Shown: one piece after another, positions 51,557-59,906 of the stretch | Layout of the letters: every line of letters begins with the position of its first letter | Numbering within the stretch: the first letter of the stretch is position 1 | Assembly (NCBI GenBank): GCA_963847235.1 | Contig: CAWJYU010000014.1 | Location: 186,001-250,000 of the forward strand | DNA from: JACDAN01 sp963847235 | GTDB lineage: Bacteria; Actinomycetota; Thermoleophilia; Gaiellales; Gaiellaceae | Length of the DNA stretch: 64,000 nt | Reading direction: 5' to 3' | The notes under the pieces: generated by a model | What the model was told of the DNA's origin: nothing | Seen by the model: the letters and a program-made list of their open reading frames with translations, nothing else | The model's database searches: none | Translations under genes and position numbers: made by a program

Positions 51557-52701
51557 GCCAGGTCTCGGTGCCAGGCACGAGGACAGGTCTGATCGAGCCA
51601 CACGGCGGGGAGCTCGTCGACCGCACCGGCGACCGGCCGGACGACGTGGAACAGCTCGAAGCTGTCACGCTGACGTCCCGCGAGCTCTCCGACCTGGACA
51701 TGCTCGCCTCCGGCGCCCTCAGCCCGCTCGAGGGCTTCATGGGACGGGAGGACTACGGGCGGGTCGTCGAGGACATGCGGCTCGCCAACGATCTCCCGTG
51801 GGCGCTTCCCGTGTGCCTCGCCGTCGACAAGGCGCCGGAGGACGACCGCGTCGCGCTCGCCGACGAGTCCGGCCGGCTCGTCGCCGTCCTCGAGGTCGAG
51901 GAGACGTTCGAGTACGACAAGGAGCGGGAGGCGGAGCAGTGCTTCCGCACGACAGAAGACGCGCATCCCGGCGTGGCGCGGCTCTACGCCCAGAAGCCGC
52001 TCTACCTCGCGGGCCGCGTCACCGTCTTCGAGCGGGCCGAGCCGCCCTTCCCGGAGCTCGCCAAGGACCCGGCCGAGACCCGCGCCGAGTTCGAGAAGCG
52101 CGGCTGGAAGCGCATCGTCGGGTTCCAGACCCGCAACCCGATCCACCGGGCGCACGAGTACCTGACGAAGACGGCGCTCGAGACGGTCGACGGCCTGCTG
52201 ATCCACCCGCTCGTCGGCGACACGAAGCAGGACGACGTCCCCGCCGCAACACGCGTCGAGTGCTACCGCGTGCTCGTCGACAACTACTACCCGGCCGACC
52301 GTGTCGTCGTCTCCGCCTTTCCGGCGGCGATGCGCTACGCGGGGCCCCGGGAGGCGATCTGGCACGCGATCTGCCGCAAGAACTACGGCTGCTCGCACTT
52401 CATCGTCGGCCGCGACCACGCCGGCGTCGGGGACTACTACGGCTCGTACGACGCGCAGCGGATCTTCGACGAGCTCGAGCCGCACGAGCTCGACATCGAG
52501 CCGATGTTCTTCGAGCACGCCGTCTACTGCAAGCGCTGCGAGGCGATGGTCTCGCCGAAGACCTGCCCCCACGGCGGCGACGACCACGTGTTCCTGTCGG
52601 GGACGAAGGTGAGGGAGATGCTGGTGAACGGCGAGATCCCGCCGGTGGAGTTCTCCCGGCCCGAGGTCGCCGAGGTCCTGATCGAGGCCTACCGCAGCTG
52701 A
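51553..52701 (+). CDS. sat: Sulfate adenylyltransferase (archaeal/bacterial Sat type)
   Basis: 382 residues. It activates sulfate with ATP to APS. N-terminal PUA-like domain with LTSRELSDLDMLASGALSPL, catalytic HxxH in FQTRNPIHRAHEYL, VGDTKQDDVPAATRVECYRV and the second motif HFIVGRDHAGVGDYYG. A Cys-rich zinc-binding insert (CKRCEAMVSPKTCPH) is present near the C-terminus, as in thermophilic Sat proteins. Monomeric Sat is used rather than CysDN. Last gene of the transcription unit before the sbp promoter; 79 bases follow without a gene. Confidence 0.94.
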   Translation: MSQVSVPGTRTGLIEPHGGELVDRTGDRPDDVEQLEAVTLTSRELSDLDMLASGALSPLEGFMGREDYGRVVEDMRLANDLPWALPVCLAVDKAPEDDRVALADESGRLVAVLEVEETFEYDKEREAEQCFRTTEDAHPGVARLYAQKPLYLAGRVTVFERAEPPFPELAKDPAETRAEFEKRGWKRIVGFQTRNPIHRAHEYLTKTALETVDGLLIHPLVGDTKQDDVPAATRVECYRVLVDNYYPADRVVVSAFPAAMRYAGPREAIWHAICRKNYGCSHFIVGRDHAGVGDYYGSYDAQRIFDELEPHELDIEPMFFEHAVYCKRCEAMVSPKTCPHGGDDHVFLSGTKVREMLVNGEIPPVEFSRPEVAEVLIEAYRS

Positions 52702-52707
52702 TGCGAC

Positions 52708-52737
52708 TTGACAGCGCAGGAGCCTCCCGGATAGAAA
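52708..52737 (+). promoter_or_regulatory. Sigma70-type promoter for the sulfate importer
   Basis: TTGACA (52708-52713) and TAGAAA (52732-52737) with 18 bases between. The transcription start would be near 52743-52745, in the operator-like dyad, so the left arm of the hairpin (52719-52746) is mostly absent from transcripts starting here but present in those coming through from sat. Confidence 0.6.
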
Positions 52738-52780
52738 CGCCTAATCGGTGAGATTAGCGTTTCCTATCCAAGGAGGCTCC
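52719..52780 (+). promoter_or_regulatory. Long hairpin hiding the sbp ribosome binding site, with operator-like core
   Basis: Stem segments pair in order: GGAGCCTCC (52719) with GGAGGCTCC (52772-52780); GGATAG with CTATCC; AAACGC with GCGTTT; TAATC with GATTA; loop GGTGA (52747-52751). This makes 26 pairs with only small bulges. The right arm holds the AAGGAGG Shine-Dalgarno, and the ATG of sbp follows at once. The core TAAT-N7-ATTA-GCG (52742-52759) equals that at 46880-46897. Confidence 0.75.
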
Positions 52781-53782
52781 ATGCGTTCCCTCATTTTGGC
52801 ACTCGTCGCCGGTGCCGTCGTGGTCCTGGCTGCCGCATGCGGCGGTACCTCGGAGGACTCGGCGGAGGCCGGCTCTGACGGCGCCAAGCTGACCCTCGTC
52901 GCCTACTCCACCCCTCGTGAGGTCTACGCCGACCTGACGAAGAGCTTTGCGCAGTCGGACGGCGGCCAGGGCGTCTCGTTCGACGAGTCGTACGGCAGCT
53001 CGGGCGAGCAGAGCCGCGCCGTCGAGCAGGGGCTCCCCGCCGACGTCGTCGCCTTCTCTCTGGCGCCGGACGTCGATCGTCTCGTCGAGTCCGGCCAGGT
53101 TGCCGAGACCTGGGCCGATGACGAGCACAAGGGAATGGTCACGAACTCGGTCGTCGTCTTCGCCGTCCGGAAGGGGAACCCGCTGGGGATCAAGACCTGG
53201 GACGACCTGGTGAAGGACGGCGTCGAGGTGATCGAGCCGAACCCGTTCACCTCCGGTGGTGCCCGCTGGAACGTCATGGCGGCCTACGGCGCGCAGAAGA
53301 AGCTCGGCAAGTCGCACGAGCAGGCCGTCGAGTACCTCCGCGAGCTCTTCAAGCACGTGTCCGTGCAGGACAAGAGCGCGCGCGAGTCGCTGCAGACGTT
53401 CACCGGCGGAAAGGGCGACGTCCTGCTCGCCTACGAGAACGAGGCGATTCTGGCGCAGGAGAAGGGCGAAGACCTCGACTACGTCGTCCCCGACCAGACG
53501 ATCCTGATCGAGAACCCGGTGGCGGTCACGAACGACGCGCCCGAGCAGGCCGCGGCCTTCCTGGACTACATCCGCGGCGAGGAGGCGCAGCGCGTCTTCG
53601 GCAAGGCGGGCTATCGGCCCGTGAACGAGGCGCTCGCGAACGAGTTCCAGTTCCCGATACCGCCGGGCCTCTTCACGATCGAGGACGTCGGCGGCTGGGA
53701 CGAGGTGCAGAAGACGTTCTTCGACCGCGAGGACGGAATCATGGCGGGCATTCAGCGGGAGGTCGGCGCGGCCCTTGAGTAG
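52781..53782 (+). CDS. sbp: Sulfate ABC transporter substrate-binding lipoprotein
   Basis: 333 residues from ATG 52781 (a GTG at 52748 lies in the hairpin loop and is less likely). Lipoprotein signal: LALVAGAVVVLAAACGG, lipidated Cys about residue 20. Then YSTPREVYADLTKSFAQSDG, SYGSSGEQSRAVEQGLPADV, DVVAFSLAPDVDRLVESGQV, NPFTSGGARWNVMAAYGAQK and VAVTNDAPEQAAAFLDYIRG: sulfate/thiosulfate-binding protein family. It catches sulfate outside the membrane for cysT/cysW. Its 3' end overlaps cysT by 8 bases. Confidence 0.93.
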   Translation: MRSLILALVAGAVVVLAAACGGTSEDSAEAGSDGAKLTLVAYSTPREVYADLTKSFAQSDGGQGVSFDESYGSSGEQSRAVEQGLPADVVAFSLAPDVDRLVESGQVAETWADDEHKGMVTNSVVVFAVRKGNPLGIKTWDDLVKDGVEVIEPNPFTSGGARWNVMAAYGAQKKLGKSHEQAVEYLRELFKHVSVQDKSARESLQTFTGGKGDVLLAYENEAILAQEKGEDLDYVVPDQTILIENPVAVTNDAPEQAAAFLDYIRGEEAQRVFGKAGYRPVNEALANEFQFPIPPGLFTIEDVGGWDEVQKTFFDREDGIMAGIQREVGAALE

Positions 53783-54593
53783 CCTCGCACAGCCCGTAGC
53801 CGCACCCAGGCGGCGCCGTTCCGCGCCACTCGCCCTCGGGATCTCGACCGGCTACCTCAGCATCGTCGTCCTGATCCCGCTCGCAGCGCTCACGCTCCGC
53901 TCCCTCGAGGGCGGGCTGGGGGCCTTCTGGGAAGCGGTCACCGAGCCGCAGGCGGTCGCCGCGCTGAAGCTCACCTTCGCGGTCTCGCTCGTCGTCGTGC
54001 TGATCAACGCGGTTGCGGGCACCCTGATCGCCTGGGTGCTCGTGCGGGACTCCTTCCGCGGCAAGAGCATCGTCAACGCGCTGATCGACCTGCCCTTCGC
54101 GCTGCCGACGATCGTCGCCGGTCTGACACTGCTCGCGCTCTACGGCCCGAGGAGCCCGATCGGCGTCAACGTGGCCTACACGACGGCCGCACTCGTTCTG
54201 GCGCTGCTGTTCGTGACCCTGCCGTTCGTCGTTCGGACCGTGCAACCGGTGCTGCTCGAGCTCGACCGGGACATGGAGGAGGCGGCGCAGTCCCTCGGAG
54301 CCACGTCGCTCCAGACGTTCAGGCGCGTGATCTTCCCGAACCTCTTCCCGGCGATCCTGTCGGGAACGGCCCTGGGCTTCGCACGTGCGCTCGGCGAGTT
54401 CGGCGCCGTCGTGCTCATCTCCGGCAACCAGCCGTTCAAGACCGAGGTCGCGTCCGTCTACATCTTCGGCCAGATCGAGAGCGACAACGTGACCGGCGCG
54501 GCCGCCGTGTCGGTCGTCCTCCTGGTCGCCTCGCTCGGCGTCCTGCTCGCGATCGGCGGGGTTCGCCGCTGGGCCACAAGGCACGATGGCTAG
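53775..54593 (+). CDS. cysT: Sulfate ABC transporter permease
   Basis: 272 residues from TTG 53775. Six helices with the EAA loop (DMEEAAQSLGATSLQTFRRV, then IFPNLFPAILSG) that docks to CysA; LPFALPTIVAGLTLLALYGP and ARALGEFGAVVLISG are typical of CysT/CysU. It pairs with CysW as the membrane channel. Overlaps both neighbours by 8 bases. Confidence 0.93.
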   Translation: MSSLAQPVAAPRRRRSAPLALGISTGYLSIVVLIPLAALTLRSLEGGLGAFWEAVTEPQAVAALKLTFAVSLVVVLINAVAGTLIAWVLVRDSFRGKSIVNALIDLPFALPTIVAGLTLLALYGPRSPIGVNVAYTTAALVLALLFVTLPFVVRTVQPVLLELDRDMEEAAQSLGATSLQTFRRVIFPNLFPAILSGTALGFARALGEFGAVVLISGNQPFKTEVASVYIFGQIESDNVTGAAAVSVVLLVASLGVLLAIGGVRRWATRHDG

Positions 54594-55371
54594 GTACCTG
54601 CTCCGGTTCGCGGCACTCGGCTACCTGGCGGCGCTGCTCGGGGTCCCGGTCGGACTGGTCGTCTACCGGGCGTTCGAGGACGGCGTCGCCGACTTCGTCG
54701 CCGCGATCACGACGCCGGAGGCGCTCCACGCCCTTTGGCTGACCATCATCATCGCGCTGATCGCTGTCCCGCTGAACACGGTGTTCGGCGTCATGTGCGC
54801 ACTGGCGATCGTGCGCCGGCGCTTCAGGGGCCACGGGCTCGTGAACTCGGTGGTCGACCTGCCGCTGGCGCTCTCGCCGGTCGTGGTCGGGCTCGCGCTG
54901 ATCCTCGTCTACGGCCGCCAGGGCTGGTGGGGCGGATGGCTGATCGACAACGGCTTCCAGGTGATCTTCGCGCTGCCCGGGATGGTGCTTGCGACCGTCT
55001 TCGTCTCGTTGCCGTTCGTCGTCCGCGAGGTCGTGCCCGTACTGCGCGAGATCGGTGACGAGCAGGAGCAGGCCGCCTCCACGCTCGGTGCCTCCCCGTG
55101 GCAGACCTTCTGGAAGATCACGCTGCCGGCGATCCGCTGGGGCGTGGCCTACGGCGTCGTGCTGACCACGGCCCGCGCGCTCGGCGAGTTCGGCGCAGTC
55201 AGCGTGGTCTCCGGGCGGATCGCCGGCCGGACCGAGACGATGACGCTCCACGTCGAGGAGCGGTTCCAGGCGTTCGAGGTGCAGGACGCGTACGCGGCAT
55301 CGGTCGTGCTCGCGCTCCTCGCCGTCATGACGCTGCTGGCGATGACCCTGCTCCGAAAGGAAGACGCCTGA
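54586..55371 (+). CDS. cysW: Sulfate ABC transporter permease
   Basis: 261 residues, paralog of cysT. EAA loop EQEQAASTLGASPWQTFWKI, LPLALSPVVVGLALILVYGR, and ARALGEFGAVSVVSGRIAGR, the last being the CysW form. ATG 54586 lies within the end of cysT, and its stop overlaps the cysA start (TGATG). Confidence 0.93.
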   Translation: MARYLLRFAALGYLAALLGVPVGLVVYRAFEDGVADFVAAITTPEALHALWLTIIIALIAVPLNTVFGVMCALAIVRRRFRGHGLVNSVVDLPLALSPVVVGLALILVYGRQGWWGGWLIDNGFQVIFALPGMVLATVFVSLPFVVREVVPVLREIGDEQEQAASTLGASPWQTFWKITLPAIRWGVAYGVVLTTARALGEFGAVSVVSGRIAGRTETMTLHVEERFQAFEVQDAYAASVVLALLAVMTLLAMTLLRKEDA

Positions 55372-56564
55372 TGGCCATCGAGGTCCGCAACGTCTCCAAG
55401 TGCTTCGGCGACTTCACGGCCATCGACGACGTCTCCGTCGAGGTCGAGAGCGGCTCGCTGACCGCGCTTCTCGGGCCCAGCGGCAGCGGGAAGTCGACGC
55501 TACTCCGCGTCATCGCCGGGCTCGAGCAGCCGGACGCAGGTGAGGTGTTCATCTCAGGCGAGGAGGCGACGAGCGTGTCGCCGCAGAAGCGCGGCGTCGG
55601 CTTCGTTTTCCAGCACTACGCGGCCTTCAAGCACATGACCGTGTGGGACAACGTCGCGTTCGGCTTGTCGATCCGGAAGCGGCCGAAGGCGGAGATCAAG
55701 GAGCGCGTCGGGGAGCTCCTCGACCTCGTCCAGCTGAGCGGTCTCGCCAAGCGCTACCCGGCGCAACTCTCGGGCGGCCAGCGCCAGCGCATGGCTCTCG
55801 CTAGGGCCCTGGCGGTCGAGCCGAAGGTGCTCCTCCTCGACGAGCCGTTCGGCGCCCTCGACGCGCGCGTCCGCAAGGAGCTCCGCGCCTGGCTACGCCG
55901 GCTGCACGAAGAGGTCCACGTCACGACGATCTTCGTCACGCACGACCAGGAGGAGGCGATGGAGATCGCGGACCAGATCGTCCTCATGAACGAGGGGCGG
56001 GTCGAGCAGATCGGCGGCGCGCGCGACCTCTACGAGCGGCCGGCGAACGAGTTCGTGATGACGTTCATCGGGCCGGTCTCGACCTTCGGCGAGGAGCTCG
56101 TCCGCCCGCACGACATCGAGGTCCGGCGCGAGCCGAACGGCTCGGCCGAACGCGCGACCGTCGAGCGCATCGTCCACCTCGGCTTCGAGGTGCGCGCCGA
56201 CCTGGCGCTCGAGGACGGCCGGGAGGTGTGGGTGCAGATGACGAAGTCCGAGGCCGAGCAGCTCGAGCTCGAGCAAGGCTCCCAGGTCTTCGTGGCGACG
56301 CGTGTAGAGCTCCGAATTCTCTCTTTCGAGTTAGGATCTGCCCGCTTTCCAACGCAGGAAGGGGGGAAAGTGAAGAGATTCCTACTGGTCGCGACGGTCG
56401 TCGCGTGCAGCGTCTTCGTCGGCGGCGCCAGGCGGTTACGACGAACGGCTTTCCGGACAACGGTCTGCATCCGAAGGTCGGCGCGATCATGGTTCCGGCC
56501 CGCAGCGGCGTCGGCTACGCGCAGGTTTGCTCGGGCACGCTCGTGTCGCGGACGATCTTCTTGA
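55371..56564 (+). CDS. cysA: Sulfate ABC transporter ATP-binding protein, stop codon apparently lost
   Basis: Homology covers about residues 1-320: Walker A LLGPSGSGKSTLL, Q-loop FVFQHYAAFKHMTV, signature LSGGQRQRMALARAL, Walker B VLLLDEPFGALDAR, H-loop FVTHDQEEAMEIAD, and a C-terminal TOBE-like part (LVRPHDIEVRR, GFEVRADLALEDGREVWVQM). It powers sulfate import. After VATRVELRIL (about 56320) no stop is met in frame, and the frame runs straight into the signal peptide of the next gene (GTG 56370) and on to 56564. An indel between 56320 and 56345 would restore a stop (TAG is in another frame there). Confidence 0.9.
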   Translation: MAIEVRNVSKCFGDFTAIDDVSVEVESGSLTALLGPSGSGKSTLLRVIAGLEQPDAGEVFISGEEATSVSPQKRGVGFVFQHYAAFKHMTVWDNVAFGLSIRKRPKAEIKERVGELLDLVQLSGLAKRYPAQLSGGQRQRMALARALAVEPKVLLLDEPFGALDARVRKELRAWLRRLHEEVHVTTIFVTHDQEEAMEIADQIVLMNEGRVEQIGGARDLYERPANEFVMTFIGPVSTFGEELVRPHDIEVRREPNGSAERATVERIVHLGFEVRADLALEDGREVWVQMTKSEAEQLELEQGSQVFVATRVELRILSFELGSARFPTQEGGKVKRFLLVATVVACSVFVGGARRLRRTAFRTTVCIRRSARSWFRPAAASATRRFARARSCRGRSS

Positions 56565-57155
56565 CGGCCAGCCACTGCACGGCGTTCCTCGAGGCCGACC
56601 CGAGGCCCGACTACGTCACGTTCGACGAGACAGACGTCGAGCCGTTCCCGAGCGGCCTGATCGCGGCGAGGCCGGTGACGAACCCCGCCTACAAGGGCGG
56701 GTACAGGACCGACGTCTCCGCCATGGTGCTCGGCTCCGAGGTGACGAACATCACGCCGGCCCAGGTTCCGCAAGTCGGTCGGCTACCTGGACACGCTCGG
56801 GCTGCGCCAAAGCACGAGGCTGACGGTCGTCGGATACGGGACGAGCGAGAAAGTCATCGTCAAGGGCGAGAAGGGGCCGCAGTTCCCGTACGAGGGCGAT
56901 CGGGGCTACGGCATCGGCGGCTTCAATGCGCTCACGCCGGAGGCGCTGAAGATGAGCCAGAACGCGGCTCACGGTGACAGCGGAGCCTGTTACGGAGACT
57001 CGGGCGGCCCGACGTATCTCGGCGCCGCGCCGAACGACGGCAATGTCGTCCTGGCAGTGACGTCGACGGGGGACATCCCGTGCTACTCGACGAACGTCTC
57101 CGCCCGAACGGACACGCCTACGGCTCGGGCCTTCCTTTCGGGGCTTGGCCTGTAG
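56370..57155 (+). pseudogene. Secreted trypsin-like serine protease, two frameshifts
   Basis: Start GTG 56370 behind AAGGGGGG, with signal peptide VKRFLLVATVVACSVFVGGA. Near 56431 the coding moves to a second frame: AVTTNGFPDNGLHPKVGAIM, then catalytic His in FLTASHCTAF and Asp in GYRTDVSAMVLGSEV. Near 56768 it moves to a third: KSVGYLDTLGLRQSTRLTVV, then the Ser in GACYGDSGGPTYLG, stop 57155. With shifts removed this is a full S1 protease of about 255 residues with intact catalytic triad. It is not part of sulfur metabolism; it only follows cysA. Confidence 0.8.
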
Positions 57156-57163
57156 CGATCTGA

Positions 57164-57194
57164 GGAGAGCGCCGGGCCCGGCCCGGCGCTCTCC
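57164..57194. terminator. Bidirectional terminator-like hairpin
   Basis: Perfect 13-bp stem GGAGAGCGCCGGG / CCCGGCGCTCTCC with loop CCCGG, between two converging genes; it ends at the stop codon of the gene on the minus strand. Confidence 0.65.
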
Positions 57195-58930
57195 TAGAGC
57201 GTCAGGAACGGCAGGAAGGTCGTCATGTCGACGACCGCGACCGCCGGCAGCTGGTCGTCGGCGCAGCGGAGGTTCTTCAACTGGTCGTTGAGCGGCCGGC
57301 TGAACCAGCGCTCGAAGAGCTGGCGGCGGGAGGTCTCCCGCAGGGCGGCGACCACGGAGTTCCGTGCGACGCCGACGGGGAAGGCGCCGAGCGGCATCGT
57401 GTCGTCCACCGCCCTCATCTCGTAGACGCCGTCCGCGGTGCGGATCTTCACCTTCTTGCCCGCGGGGAGGCTGAAGACCTGCGGCGGCGCGATCGACCCG
57501 ATCGCGAGACCCGTGCGGCGCTCGCCGAGCCACCAGGCTCGCGGCTTCACCTCGACCATCCGGGCGGGCTGCTGGGAGAAGTTCTCGTGGTACTCGGTGA
57601 TCTGCTGCCCGGTCGGGTTCGGCGCGCGGAACCGCCGGCCCATCCGCTGCTGCCGGAGCTCGTCGGCGATGATGCCCCGCGCGAGGCCCTCCGTGGCGCC
57701 CATCCGGGCCAGCGCTCTGCGGTAGGCCGCTCGGCTACCTCCGAATCGCGACCGAACGATCGCGCGGACGGCGGCCAGGACGTCCTGGCGCGGGACGTGG
57801 ACGAGGCCGGCGAGGACCGCCTGCGAGTAGGCCGCGGAGAACGCCACGTCGCCGTCGCGGATCACCCGCGAGAGCCGGCGGACGCTGCCGTAGGTGATCG
57901 GGTTCCCGGCCACCTCGCAGCGCACGCCGCGCGGCAGCGTGATCTGTCCCTGGGTGAGCGTCCTGTCGAAGTCGGGCCCCGCAGCCTCCGGCCCGGCGCA
58001 CAGCCGTGGATCCCGCGTCCAGAGCCAGATGCAGGCGCCGACCTCCTTGTCCGGGTCGGCCTGCGCGGTGTTCCGCGCCTGCCAGCCCCACGACCAGACG
58101 CTCCCGATCCGAGTCTCCTGCGCGACCTGCTTCGCCGCCAGCGCCTGGAGCTTGACGTGCTGGAACCAGGCGATCGGGGGCAGCGTCCCGCGGTTCGACG
58201 CCTGGAAGCCCAGCATGAGCCCGACCCGCCGTGACGGGATCCCGATGTCCGTGAAGGTCTTGACCGCCGCGCGGAAGCGGTTCCGCAGGGTCCGGCTCCC
58301 GGCGACCGTCCCCTGGCGGTGGATCGTGCGGCCGCTGAAGTAGACCTCTTGGACGAGGTCCGCGTAGTGAGAGGCCTCGCGCCACCAGTTCCCGGCGTCT
58401 CCCTGGGTGTACGGCTCGCTGGAGATCAGGATGAACGGCCTGGCGCCGAGGTCGCGGAGCGTCTTCGCGAACACGATGACGTTGTGCCGGTACTGCGCGT
58501 TGTTCGCCGTCCAAGGGGTGGTCGTGCCCGCGCCGAAAAGCTCGTTGAGCGCCATCCACGGACGAGGGCAGTCGGCGGACGCGACGGCTCGGTAGAAGAT
58601 CCGGTGCGCCCAGTCGACGGTCTCGCTCTCGGTCGTCGGCTTCGCCGGCGTCCCGACCCGGCTGTTCATGTAGAGGTCGAAGTAGACGGTCTTCGCGCCG
58701 GCCGACCGGAGCTTCGGCGGGTAGATGAAGTTCGAGGCGGCTGCGATGATCCCGGGCCGCGCGAACCGGTACCAGAAGGGCACGGAGCCGTCGGCGAAAT
58801 CGACCCAGGCCATCCCGTCTCCACGCTCGGGCAGGCCGCACGGGGCGGCGGCCCGCGCCTCCTGCGCGGTTCCGGCAAAGAGCGCGAGCGCCACGACCCC
58901 GGCGAGGAACAGCCTTCCCACGGCGGCCAT
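57194..58930 (-). CDS. Large secreted protein, family not recognised
   Basis: 578 residues from ATG 58930. Signal peptide (RLFLAGVVALALFAGTAQEA). The mature half has the rhythm of a TIM-barrel glycosidase-like protein: SAGAKTVYFDLYMNSRVGTP, VASADCPRPWMALNELFGAG with Asn-Glu, HNVIVFAKTLRDLGARPFIL, SSEPYTQGDAGNWWREASHY and VGLMLGFQASNRGTLPPIAW. NE and SSEP at strand ends are places where glycosidase acids often lie. The C-terminal 200 residues are helical with RRALARMGATEGLARGIIAD. I do not recognise a family. The open frame upstream of 58930 is antisense of the next gene. Confidence 0.7.
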   Translation of the reverse strand: MAAVGRLFLAGVVALALFAGTAQEARAAAPCGLPERGDGMAWVDFADGSVPFWYRFARPGIIAAASNFIYPPKLRSAGAKTVYFDLYMNSRVGTPAKPTTESETVDWAHRIFYRAVASADCPRPWMALNELFGAGTTTPWTANNAQYRHNVIVFAKTLRDLGARPFILISSEPYTQGDAGNWWREASHYADLVQEVYFSGRTIHRQGTVAGSRTLRNRFRAAVKTFTDIGIPSRRVGLMLGFQASNRGTLPPIAWFQHVKLQALAAKQVAQETRIGSVWSWGWQARNTAQADPDKEVGACIWLWTRDPRLCAGPEAAGPDFDRTLTQGQITLPRGVRCEVAGNPITYGSVRRLSRVIRDGDVAFSAAYSQAVLAGLVHVPRQDVLAAVRAIVRSRFGGSRAAYRRALARMGATEGLARGIIADELRQQRMGRRFRAPNPTGQQITEYHENFSQQPARMVEVKPRAWWLGERRTGLAIGSIAPPQVFSLPAGKKVKIRTADGVYEMRAVDDTMPLGAFPVGVARNSVVAALRETSRRQLFERWFSRPLNDQLKNLRCADDQLPAVAVVDMTTFLPFLTL

Positions 58931-58991
58931 GGTAGCCAGGCATCCCGGTCCTTCACGAGGCCGGCACACCCCGTCTCTACACTCGGCGGGC

Positions 58992-59906
58992 GTGGCCCGG
59001 CACCTGCGAACGATCATCGTTCTGCTCCTCCTTGCCGGGACGGCGGCCGCGTTCGTCGTCACGGAAGAGCTGAAGCTCGAGCCTGACCCGATCGCGCGTC
59101 CGCGGATCACGCCGACGTTCTCGCCGACCTGTAGGTGCGAGACGCAGACGGCGCAGATCGCGTTCCGGCTCCGCCAGCCGGACCGGCTCACACTCACCGT
59201 CCTGGACGACGGGGGCGAGGTCGTCCGCACGCTGCTCCGGGACGCGAGCTTCGGCCGCGGCAACCACACCTTCGGCTGGGACGGCCGCGACGAGGCGGGC
59301 GAAGTGGTGCCCGAGGGGACCTACCGGCCCCGGGTCGAGCTCGACAAGCTCGGCCGTGCGATCGAGTTCCCGCGGCGGATGCGTGTCGACACGACGCCCG
59401 CCGACCTCGAGATCACCCGCCTCCGGCCACGAGTCATCTCGCCGGACGGTGACGGGCGGGCCGACGACCTCACGATCCGCTACCGGGCCTCCGAGCCGGT
59501 GAACGCGCTGCTGCTGGTCGGCAGGCGCCAGGAGATCAAGACGGCCCTGCGCCGGAACGGCGCGATCGTCTGGTCGCCGAAGGGACGGCGCCGCGGCCAG
59601 TACCAGCTCTCGGTTGCGGCGCTCGACCAGGCCGGGAACCGCAGCCAGCCGACGGGGCCGTTCCCCGTCCGGATCCGGTACGTCGACATCGCCGCCGAGG
59701 TGATCCGCGCCCGGCCGCGCGCCGGCTTCTCCGTCCGGGTCTCGACGGATGCGCGGCGCTACTCCTGGCGGCTGGGCCGCCGCGTCGGGTCGGCTCGGGT
59801 CCGGATCCTGCGCCTTCGGGCACCGGCAACACCTGGCCGCTACCCGCTCGTGGTCGAGGTCTCCGGCCGGCGCGACGCAGCGCTCGTGGTGGTGCGCAGG
59901 CCGTGA
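58992..59906 (+). CDS. Membrane-anchored protein with FlgD-like Ig domains
   Basis: 304 residues from GTG 58992. One N-terminal helix (TIIVLLLLAGTAAAFVV), then FSPTCRCETQTAQIAFRLRQ, the FlgD-type module GNHTFGWDGRDEAGEVVPEG followed by TYRPRVEL, and a second module (ISPDGDGRADDLTIRY ... YQLSVAALDQAGNRS). A third Ig-like part ends the protein. Related modules are at the end of the phosphodiester glycosidase at 32906. No enzyme domain is seen. It is likely to hold something at the cell surface. Its end overlaps the beta-propeller gene by four bases (GTGA). Confidence 0.72.
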   Translation: MARHLRTIIVLLLLAGTAAAFVVTEELKLEPDPIARPRITPTFSPTCRCETQTAQIAFRLRQPDRLTLTVLDDGGEVVRTLLRDASFGRGNHTFGWDGRDEAGEVVPEGTYRPRVELDKLGRAIEFPRRMRVDTTPADLEITRLRPRVISPDGDGRADDLTIRYRASEPVNALLLVGRRQEIKTALRRNGAIVWSPKGRRRGQYQLSVAALDQAGNRSQPTGPFPVRIRYVDIAAEVIRARPRAGFSVRVSTDARRYSWRLGRRVGSARVRILRLRAPATPGRYPLVVEVSGRRDAALVVVRRP

